Assembly (NCBI GenBank): GCA_031549415.1
Contig: JAVBPU010000004.1
Location: 280,620-344,619, forward strand
Origin: Limiplasma sp031549415
GTDB taxonomy: Bacteria; Bacillota; Clostridia; Christensenellales; Aristaeellaceae
DNA length: 64,000 nucleotides
Reading direction: 5' to 3'
Shown here: in pieces, positions 1 to 7,205 of the stretch
How positions within the stretch are numbered: the stretch's first letter is position 1
Layout: every line of letters starts with the position of its first letter
The notes under the pieces: model-generated
The model's input: the letters and a program-made list of their open reading frames with translations, nothing else
Database searches by the model: none
Told to the model about the DNA's origin: nothing
Position numbers and translations under genes: made by a program

Positions 1-447
1 CCAGCCCTTCACCACTTCCACCGGGAAGGTGGTTTTTTCCGCTACCTCTTCCAAGGTAAGGCCCTGGGCAAACAAGCGCCTCACCACCATTTCCATGCTC
101 TCGCCCATTTCCAACAGATTGCCGTCCGGGTCAAAAGCCCGCAGCACCCGTTGGCCCCAGGGATACTCCCTGATGCCGTGCAGGAACCGGACCCCATGCT
201 GCCGCAAACGGGCGTCGCAGGCGTCCAAGTCCTCCACCTCAAAATAGAGCTCGGCGTTGTAAGCCTGGTGTTCCGTCAGGGCCGGGTCAAAGCCCGCCAG
301 ACCGCCAAAATCCTCCTGGAGGGCAAACCCGCCCAAGTCCAGGTTCTTCCCCAGGTCCATCACCACCCTTTGCCCCAGCACTTCCTCATAGAATTTACGG
401 GCTGCCTGAATATCCCTCACCGCGAACAGCGCCGCTTTGTACTGCAT
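1..447 (-). CDS. VOC (glyoxalase/bleomycin-resistance fold) protein, 3' end cut by window
   Basis: Reading leftward from an ATG at 447, the frame stays open to base 1 (149 codons), so the C-terminus lies outside the window. The start MQYKAALFAVRDIQAARKFY and the following 'FYEEVLGQ' and 'AELYFEVEDLDA' stretches are typical of the first beta-alpha-beta-beta-beta unit of the VOC superfamily. 'FDPDGNLLEMGE' is the usual C-terminal metal-site strand of the fold. After the VOC core comes a short helical tail (EEVAEKTTFPVEVVKG) that looks like a small helix-turn-helix-like appendage. It starts 24 nt after the stop of the actin-like gene and could be transcribed with it, but nothing in the sequence ties it to that function. 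The substrate is unknown; a small-molecule lyase, dioxygenase or binding protein are all possible. Confidence 0.8.
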   Translation of the reverse strand, partial: MQYKAALFAVRDIQAARKFYEEVLGQRVVMDLGKNLDLGGFALQEDFGGLAGFDPALTEHQAYNAELYFEVEDLDACDARLRQHGVRFLHGIREYPWGQRVLRAFDPDGNLLEMGESMEMVVRRLFAQGLTLEEVAEKTTFPVEVVKGW

Positions 448-471
448 CCTACGCGCTCCTTCCCCTGTCGT

Positions 472-3400
472 TTACACCCTCCACAGCCGCTTCATGGCGG
501 CGAAACAACGGATATACGCCACAAACTCGTCCTCGTGGGGTTCAAAAAATTCATTGTCCAAAATGGTATCCAGCTCCACCTTGGCGGAGGCGCTCAGGCC
601 CACCGTGTCCTTGCTTTGGCGCTCAAAAACGCCGGGCATCAGGCGGTCCGCCGCCTGGGGGAAGGCATGGTAAAACCGCACGGGGAAGCTGTGCAACACG
701 CTTTGGTGCTGTGCGTGAGAGGTGGGCTCTTCCCCAGGGGCCCAAACCGCCTCGCCATGCACGGTGCTGCGCATGCGCTGCTCCTCGCTGAGCAACCCAA
801 TGGCCACCTCCTGCTTGGGATGGCGGCTTTGCACCAGCACCAGTTCCCGCACCACATTGCCCCGTTCCAGCCCTTGCAGGGCCAACCGGCAAAGCTTGGC
901 GCGGCTTTCATTGTCAAAGGCTTTCAGCAGTTGCCCGCCGTTTCCCGCGATGCAGACCTCCATGCGCTCATGCAGCAGGGGTCTGGTTTCCGGGTTGCGC
1001 CAGCCCCGGTTCAGCAGCTCACCGCAGAGATGGAACAGGAAGCCGATGTTCACCAGCAGCAGGCTTTCCACATAGCTGATGCGGCCCTGGCTGCGGGCCC
1101 GCTCCATCATCTGCCAGATCTGCTGGTCATAGGCGGCAAAGAAATCATCCAGCAGGAACATGCTCTTCTGGCGGCCCCGGGTGCTGCCCGCCCCATGGGT
1201 CAATGCTTCCACCAGGCCCCGCACCACGGTTTTCACCTGCTCGTCGCATTGCTCAAAGTCGGTGGAAAACTCCATCAAATGCCGGGTGGTGACCGAGTCA
1301 AACAGAATCTGCCGGCAGCCCATCAGCAGCGAGGTTTCCAGCGTGGCCCGCCAGGCCCCGCCCAGCCACAGGCTGATGTCCGTGGTGCCGCCGCCGATGT
1401 CCATGTTGATGTAGCCGCTGCGCACGTTCACCTCGTTGCGGCCCTTAAAATACAGGCCATCCGCCTGGTTTTCGGTGGCATAGAGCACGCTGGGCAGCTC
1501 CGGGGTCAGGGGCATGCCGGTTTCCGCCGCCACCTCGGCGGAGAGGGCGCGCATCATTTCCAAATAGCTCTCCTGCCTGGGCAGGGGCAGCGCGTTGGGC
1601 ATGGACACCCGCCAGGAAAGGCTGGGCGCGCCGCAAAGGCGGCTGGCCAGCGCGGCCTGCACCATCACCTGTTTCAGATACAGCCGTACGCAATGCAGGG
1701 CAAACTGCTCCTCGCCCCACTTCATGTCGTAATAAATGGCGTTTTCGTTCTTTTCCAGCAGGGCCTGGATGCTCTCCTGGAAGTAAATATGCCCGTCCCG
1801 CAGAATGGACAGCCAGCGGTCCTGCTGGTCCGTGAACATGTCCATCACGCTGTAGAAGGTGCTCTCCCGCTGGTTGAGGGCGCCCGGGGTGGGCAGCAAG
1901 GCATTGAGCGGCAAGAATTCGTCCACCAGGAGGGCGGCGTCCTCGTCCCGGCCATGCAGCAACGCCGCATGGAGGCACCGGGGCAGGGTGGCGGGCTGCA
2001 CCTTGTCTCCCTGGCGGAGCATAACGGTGGTGGCAATACTGCCAAAGTCCACGCCAATCACTGCCGGAGGTTCATGCTTGAGCTGCTCCCGAGGGGTGTC
2101 GTTCACCAGGGCGCCCAATGACATGGGGCCCCGGCGCAGGACAATGTAGGCGGGGTACCGCTCTGTGACGGCGGTCTGCCAAATGCGCACCCGCTGCTGG
2201 CCCTGGCTGTTGGTATCGGTGGTCTGCCGCAGGGTGCCCTGGGCCCAGCCCACGGTTTGGCGCACCCACACATCAACCGCCTCCGGGTAATGGGTGTACA
2301 CAAAGTACTGCTTCCAAAGTCCTGGCGTCATGCGCAGATTGGGCCAGCTTACCACAAAGGGAAGCTCGCTGGCGGGCAGCTCCATCACGCTGCCTACGCC
2401 CTTTTGGCGGAGGCTGTAGGTGCGGCAAAAGGTCACGCTGTTGGTGAGCAACGCGTCCTTGCCCTGCCGTTTGCAGGCGATGCGAAACGCCACCGACACG
2501 TCCCCGGTGGCCCGCTCCTTGGTGACGCAAATGCTTTCCGGCAGCAGGCGGGGCGCGTAGGGGTCCCCGCTTTCCGCCTGGTCCATCAGCCATGCGGCCA
2601 ACCAGGGGGATAGCGGCGGCACGGCGTAACGGGGCTGGCCTTCCTCCATGTCCCCTCGTACCCGGCACATCTCCGCCAGCTCCGGGTTGTCAAAGGGCTG
2701 GCGCTCACTGCCGGTAATCAGCAGCAGGCAATCGGAAAACGCGCCGCAAATGCCCTGCACGTCGTCCAGGCCCAGCAGATCCTTCATCAGCATGCCCAGC
2801 GCCTGGGGATGCCCCTCAATGGGATAATACAGGCTGATGCTGCGGTCCCGTTGGGCGGGATAGGCCGCATGCCGTTCCTGCCATTCTTTCAGCAGCTCCA
2901 GCACCACCGGGCACACGCCCACCCGGGCCTTCATCTGGCTATGCAAAAGGCCTAACCGGTTCGCCAGCAAGCGGTTCCAATCCGCGCTGTACTCGCACAG
3001 CAAGGAAACCTCCCCCGCCAGCCGCCGGACCACCGCCTCCTCGCCGGGGGTGTTGGTAGGCTCCAGCAAATAGTTGGCGGACGCCCTGGCAAAGGGCACG
3101 CCCTCCAACAGGTACTGGGTCTGGGTCACGTTGGCGATGCTCTCCGGCAGGCGGGCCTCCGGCCGCATCAACACGCTGATCAGCGGGTTTTTCCCCAGCA
3201 GGCTCACGTCCAGCTGCTGCCGCTGCTCCGCCAGGCCCTGCAAATACATGCCGCCTTCGCCGCCGCACAGGCCGTAGACCGTCAGGGTCCGGGTGTACAG
3301 GTCCCGCACGGCGCTTTCTTCCCGCTTCATCAGCTTTTCACGCCAGGCGCTGCGAAAACCCTGCAAATCCTCAATGAACCGCTCCAAAGGGCTGCAAAGC

Positions 3401-4188
3401 TCCGCCGTCTCACTGTACAGGTGGCTTCCCAGTTCCGCCTGCTCGTTCATGCTTTGCAGCAGGCGCAACTGCATCACCAACCGGGACCGGTCGCTCTCAT
3501 TGAGGAACGGCCAGGGGTCCATCCAGCGGCCCCGTTGCCTGTCATACCAGCGGATCTGCGCGGGCAGCAGCTGCCCCAAATCCCCTGGATTGGCGGCGGG
3601 CATCACAATCACGCTTCTGGACACCATGCACAGGGGCCGCTTGTCAGGCCTCTGGTCGCTGAGCTTGGAGAGAGCAAAAATTTTCAGCCCGTCCGAAATC
3701 CGCTCCTGGGTGAGGGCGGTGGCCACCGTGCGCTGAAACAGCATGGCCCCGGCCATGCTTTCGGGGGTCAAATAGTCCTCATAGGTAAGGACGGGCCAGG
3801 TATCATCCTTGGTCCAGCCGTCCCATAACAGCAGCAAAGCCAGCACGGCCCGCCAGTTGAGCATCTCCTGGTGGCGCAGGGCCTCTTCCTGGGGCAGGCG
3901 CATCAGGCGGCGCATCTGCTGCTCCCCCGCCAGCACATCCGGGATGGAATAGCCCACGTCCTCGCCCTGGGTCTGCATATATTTGGCCACGTTTTCCAGC
4001 CACTGGCCGGGCTTTTGGTTGGTATCGCTCACAATGCCGGGCCGGGACTGGTAGCCGGTGGTAAAGCCCTCCTCCATGGGGGGCAGCAAGGTCAGATACG
4101 TGGTTTGCAAGTCCAGCTTTGCCTTGCGGCCGCCCTCCTTGCGGGGGACCCGCTGGATGCCCGCGGATGGGTCGTTTCGCTTGCTCAT
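472..4188 (-). CDS. SrfB-like actin/Hsp70-fold ATPase, 1238 aa
   Basis: The start chosen is the ATG at 4188, giving MSKRND. It follows GGAGGAAAGCGT and overlaps the stop of the tubulin-like gene (ATGA), so the two are translationally coupled; an open frame 27 codons longer has no ribosome site. The last third has the actin/Hsp70/FtsA ATPase signatures in order: phosphate-1 'GVDFGSIATT' near residue 711, phosphate-2 'MDIGGGTTDISLW' near 928, and an adenosine-type loop 'IAGNGGQLLKAF' near 1079. The first ~700 residues match nothing I recognise and include conserved-looking Trp/Pro-rich stretches. Size and layout resemble the SrfB 'virulence factor' family, an actin-fold group of unknown function; that assignment is from memory of the family, not a search. 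No signal peptide or membrane helix is seen, so it is cytoplasmic. It probably acts with the upstream tubulin-like and membrane proteins. Confidence 0.8.
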   Translation of the reverse strand: MSKRNDPSAGIQRVPRKEGGRKAKLDLQTTYLTLLPPMEEGFTTGYQSRPGIVSDTNQKPGQWLENVAKYMQTQGEDVGYSIPDVLAGEQQMRRLMRLPQEEALRHQEMLNWRAVLALLLLWDGWTKDDTWPVLTYEDYLTPESMAGAMLFQRTVATALTQERISDGLKIFALSKLSDQRPDKRPLCMVSRSVIVMPAANPGDLGQLLPAQIRWYDRQRGRWMDPWPFLNESDRSRLVMQLRLLQSMNEQAELGSHLYSETAELCSPLERFIEDLQGFRSAWREKLMKREESAVRDLYTRTLTVYGLCGGEGGMYLQGLAEQRQQLDVSLLGKNPLISVLMRPEARLPESIANVTQTQYLLEGVPFARASANYLLEPTNTPGEEAVVRRLAGEVSLLCEYSADWNRLLANRLGLLHSQMKARVGVCPVVLELLKEWQERHAAYPAQRDRSISLYYPIEGHPQALGMLMKDLLGLDDVQGICGAFSDCLLLITGSERQPFDNPELAEMCRVRGDMEEGQPRYAVPPLSPWLAAWLMDQAESGDPYAPRLLPESICVTKERATGDVSVAFRIACKRQGKDALLTNSVTFCRTYSLRQKGVGSVMELPASELPFVVSWPNLRMTPGLWKQYFVYTHYPEAVDVWVRQTVGWAQGTLRQTTDTNSQGQQRVRIWQTAVTERYPAYIVLRRGPMSLGALVNDTPREQLKHEPPAVIGVDFGSIATTVMLRQGDKVQPATLPRCLHAALLHGRDEDAALLVDEFLPLNALLPTPGALNQRESTFYSVMDMFTDQQDRWLSILRDGHIYFQESIQALLEKNENAIYYDMKWGEEQFALHCVRLYLKQVMVQAALASRLCGAPSLSWRVSMPNALPLPRQESYLEMMRALSAEVAAETGMPLTPELPSVLYATENQADGLYFKGRNEVNVRSGYINMDIGGGTTDISLWLGGAWRATLETSLLMGCRQILFDSVTTRHLMEFSTDFEQCDEQVKTVVRGLVEALTHGAGSTRGRQKSMFLLDDFFAAYDQQIWQMMERARSQGRISYVESLLLVNIGFLFHLCGELLNRGWRNPETRPLLHERMEVCIAGNGGQLLKAFDNESRAKLCRLALQGLERGNVVRELVLVQSRHPKQEVAIGLLSEEQRMRSTVHGEAVWAPGEEPTSHAQHQSVLHSFPVRFYHAFPQAADRLMPGVFERQSKDTVGLSASAKVELDTILDNEFFEPHEDEFVAYIRCFAAMKRLWRV

Positions 4189-6314
4189 ACGCTTTCCTCC
4201 TCCAAGGATGCGCCCAGCAACGCAGCCCAAAAACCGGACAGCATGGCGTCCGGGTCCTTGCGATGGCACTCCCCGCCGGCCACGCCGGCCATGATGCGGG
4301 TCATGTCCATCTTATCAGGCACCCGCCGGATGATGAGCCGGGTGATGCCCCGGCCCAGCGCTTCACAGAGCAGCTCCATCCGCCGGCCATCCCGCTGGAC
4401 AGCGGGCAGGCCGTACTGGGCCAACAGCTCGTGCAGTGCGCCCAGCACCCCCGGATGGAATAGGTCATTTTCCGGCAGCGCGTCCGCCTGGACGGTTTCA
4501 TCGTCCGCCTCAATGGACAGGATGTTCTCCCGGATGGCGGCCTCAATGTCCGCGCCGATCTTTTGACGCTTGGCCCGCAGACTTTCCGCCACCCGTTCCA
4601 TGGCCAAAAGCCGCTCCTGCTCCTGGCGCAGGGCGTTGGCGTCGATGAGGTGGCTGTCCTCCCCCTGCCAAAGGCCGATGCGCTCCTGCAAGCCCCGGAT
4701 GGCCTCCTCCTGCCGGGTGAGGGCCTCCAGGCTGCGCAGCTGCGCGTTTTTCAGCATTTCCAGCCGCATGCCGCCGCCCACCTTTTTCACGATCTGATGC
4801 TGGCGCTCCACCATCCGGCTATATTCATTTTCCAGGGCCTGCCGCCGGGCCTGCTCGGCCTTCACCAGGGTACCCTCCTGGGGCGCGTTTTGATGCTCCG
4901 CCAGCAACACATACCGGTCCAGTAGCTGGTCGTACCCCTGGGCTGCCTCTGCGGCCAGCACCTCCGCCAGCTTGTTTTTGCGCAGAGTGGGCGGCAGCGT
5001 CCGCACCACCTGCACCATCCAGTTGCAATAGAAGGCCAGGCAATGGTACAGGCTGTCCAAGTCCTTTTCCAGGCGGGCCCACTCCGGCCCGGTCAGCTTC
5101 TTCGCCTTGTAAAACCAGGCGGCGTAATAGTTCACCACATCATAGGGGGTGCGCTTGTCGGTGGCCACCTGGGCCCGCAGGGTGGGATAACACTCGCTGA
5201 AAAACGCCGTGGCCGCCTTCAGCAGCCCGCCAAAGCCCACCCGGTACAAATCCGCCTCGTCGTCAAAGCTCTCCCAGGCAAAGGCGCGGGAGTGCATCTG
5301 GTAGTAGTAGCAGTCGATATTGTGGCTGTTTTCGCCCCGGAACCCCGTGCGGAAGAACTTGGCGATGCAGCGCATGGCCAGCCATTCCAGCATATGGGCA
5401 TCGTTTTCCTGGCTCTGGCTGCCGGTGGAGTAAATGCGGGTGGTGACAAAGGCCTCCGGCGGCAGGCCCAGCAAATATACCGCGTCGTAGATGCCTGCCG
5501 GATCGTTTTCGCTTTCCTTGACCATGCCCTCCATGCCGTAGTATTGCAGGGCGGTGCGGGCCTTGTCCAGGAAGGTGGAGCTCTTCACCACGATCTCCAG
5601 CTCCTCGTTTTGGGAGGAAGGAGGCACCTTGTAATAGGGCAGCATCAAAATGGAGGCCAGTTCAAATTGCTGGGTATACTGGGCGAACTCCCGCCGCAGG
5701 AACTGGGAAATGGAGGGGATGCCCGAGGCCCCGGTGCCGCCGAAGATGGAGCCGCACAGCATGACCTTCACCGTTTCGCCACGGCTCAGGTCCCCATGCA
5801 TCTCCGTCAGCAGCCTTACCATCTCATCCGGCTGGCCCGCGGCGGCAGTGGCCTGCAAATCATTGAGGATGTCCGCAAAAAACAGCACGCCCAGATCCGG
5901 ATGGCCCCGGAAGCCCTCGCTGTATTCCAGGCTGGCCTCGGTGCGGTCAAACAGGGTGTTGGCCAGCAACTGGTCCTGCTTGTGGTTTTGCACCATTTTT
6001 TCCACAGAGGTAGCCCGCTTGGACAGGTTCATGTTCCAGCGGTCGGCCTTCAATTGCGTATGAAAGCCCCTGCGGCCCGGCGCGTCCGCCGGAAACATCT
6101 GGCGCACCTTTTCGTAGTATTCCGCCGCCTGTTTGGCCCGGGTGGTGTTGCCGCAGGCCGCGTCCACATCCACCGCCAGCAGGCGGATCATGGAGATGGG
6201 ACTGCGCCGCTTCTTTTGGCCCACGGTATAGAAGGCGTCCGCGCAGGCGCCATACACCATGCTTTCCAATATTTTATTGCCGGTGCCGCCTACGGCGATC
6301 ACGTAGTATCCCAG
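4185..6314 (-). CDS. tubulin-like GTPase (Tubulin_2 type), 709 aa
   Basis: The N-terminus reads YYVIAVGGTGNKILES, a Rossmann-type first strand with the GxGGxG loop seen in FtsZ/tubulin. 'CGSIFGGTGASG' near residue 185 is the tubulin signature loop (GGGTGS/TG in tubulins). This combination fits the large bacterial 'tubulin-like' family (Pfam Tubulin_2). The last ~230 residues are charged and helical, with a probable coiled coil at about 480-600. The first ordinary start codon is GTG at 6302, but that cuts into the first beta strand and has no well-placed ribosome site. A CTG at 6314 sits 8 nt after GGGAGG (6323-6328) and restores the strand, so I prefer it. It lies 57 nt after the membrane-protein gene and is coupled by ATGA overlap to the actin-like gene. 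It is likely a cytoplasmic GTP-binding, possibly filament-forming protein. Confidence 0.82.
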   Translation of the reverse strand: MGYYVIAVGGTGNKILESMVYGACADAFYTVGQKKRRSPISMIRLLAVDVDAACGNTTRAKQAAEYYEKVRQMFPADAPGRRGFHTQLKADRWNMNLSKRATSVEKMVQNHKQDQLLANTLFDRTEASLEYSEGFRGHPDLGVLFFADILNDLQATAAAGQPDEMVRLLTEMHGDLSRGETVKVMLCGSIFGGTGASGIPSISQFLRREFAQYTQQFELASILMLPYYKVPPSSQNEELEIVVKSSTFLDKARTALQYYGMEGMVKESENDPAGIYDAVYLLGLPPEAFVTTRIYSTGSQSQENDAHMLEWLAMRCIAKFFRTGFRGENSHNIDCYYYQMHSRAFAWESFDDEADLYRVGFGGLLKAATAFFSECYPTLRAQVATDKRTPYDVVNYYAAWFYKAKKLTGPEWARLEKDLDSLYHCLAFYCNWMVQVVRTLPPTLRKNKLAEVLAAEAAQGYDQLLDRYVLLAEHQNAPQEGTLVKAEQARRQALENEYSRMVERQHQIVKKVGGGMRLEMLKNAQLRSLEALTRQEEAIRGLQERIGLWQGEDSHLIDANALRQEQERLLAMERVAESLRAKRQKIGADIEAAIRENILSIEADDETVQADALPENDLFHPGVLGALHELLAQYGLPAVQRDGRRMELLCEALGRGITRLIIRRVPDKMDMTRIMAGVAGGECHRKDPDAMLSGFWAALLGASLEEESV

Positions 6315-6371
6315 AGGCTCCGCCTCCCTGCTTTTCTATGTTTCGGCGCGGGCACTTTCCCCGCCGCCCTG

Positions 6372-7187
6372 TTACAATCGTTTGAAAAACCCGTGCTTGC
6401 CGGAGATGGCCGGGGGGGCCGCCCACCGGAAGCAGACCCAGGCCGCCAGCACGTTCAACACAAACCCGTTGCCATACACCAGCCAATCCCACACAGTTTT
6501 TCCGCTGATGAACCGAACCCCCAGGAAGAACAGCAGCGCAGCTCCCAGGGCGTTCATCAGCAGCACCGCCAGCAGGGCCACATGAAAGCCATGGATGGCT
6601 CGGCGGGTACTTTTGGCCGTTTGCAAGGGATGGCGGTACATGCCCCGCCAGGTGAGCTGAGCCATGAGCGATAGCACCCAGCACACCGCCACCGTGGCGG
6701 CCACGATCACCTGCCACTGCAAGTCCCTGGTGGCCAACATGGCGGCCAAGGCTGTGGAGCTCATGCCCGGGGTGACGGCGGTGGAAGGCAGCACATCCCC
6801 CAGCCAAACCTGCAGGGCGGGCAAGGCGGTGAACAGGTTATCCGCCACGGCCGGGGCCGTGCCCACCAGCTTGTAAGGGTATATCAATAACAGCCCGGAA
6901 AAGGGAATGAGCAACGCCAGGGCCCAGCACAAAAAATAGCAGAGCAGCACCTTGGTTTTGTTGCTGTATTTCACCCGCACCCGCCTGCCCGCTTTCCTGG
7001 AGACCTGGGCTTTCGCGGCAGAGGCTTTTGCCCGGGTTGGCCGACTTTGGCCTTTGCGCCCGCCAGAGAGGCGGCGGGCAGACCGACTCTCCCCCCATTG
7101 GTCATAGGAGGCGTCCGGGTCCCAGTCCTGGGTGGGCAGCTCCGGCTCCCATGCCGGGGCCTCCTTCAAAAAATCAAACTCCTCCAC
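6372..7187 (-). CDS. four-helix membrane protein of the tubulin/actin-like operon, 271 aa
   Basis: GTG start at 7187, 8 nt after AGGAGG; the upstream lipoprotein gene stops 18 nt earlier. Residues 1-35 are acidic and Trp-rich (WEPE, DWDPD, DQWGE) and 36-79 strongly basic. Four hydrophobic segments follow at about 80-104, 158-178, 201-224 and 232-255. The positive segment before helix 1 suggests a cytoplasmic N-terminus. I do not recognise a family. Given its place between a lipoprotein gene and the cytoplasmic tubulin-like and actin-like genes, it is a candidate membrane anchor joining outside and inside parts of the complex; this is inference from context only. Confidence 0.8.
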   Translation of the reverse strand: MEEFDFLKEAPAWEPELPTQDWDPDASYDQWGESRSARRLSGGRKGQSRPTRAKASAAKAQVSRKAGRRVRVKYSNKTKVLLCYFLCWALALLIPFSGLLLIYPYKLVGTAPAVADNLFTALPALQVWLGDVLPSTAVTPGMSSTALAAMLATRDLQWQVIVAATVAVCWVLSLMAQLTWRGMYRHPLQTAKSTRRAIHGFHVALLAVLLMNALGAALLFFLGVRFISGKTVWDWLVYGNGFVLNVLAAWVCFRWAAPPAISGKHGFFKRL

Positions 7188-7205
7188 GGCCTGGGCCTCC
7201 TTTTC

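Noticed and set aside
151..2121. 656-codon open frame on the plus strand opposite the actin-like gene
   Set aside because: It is His/Gln/Pro-rich with no domain. The opposite strand has clear ATPase motifs, so this is a GC-driven shadow frame.
5043..6674. 543-codon plus-strand frame opposite the tubulin-like gene
   Set aside because: It spans two real genes on the other strand, has no ribosome site and no recognisable motif.
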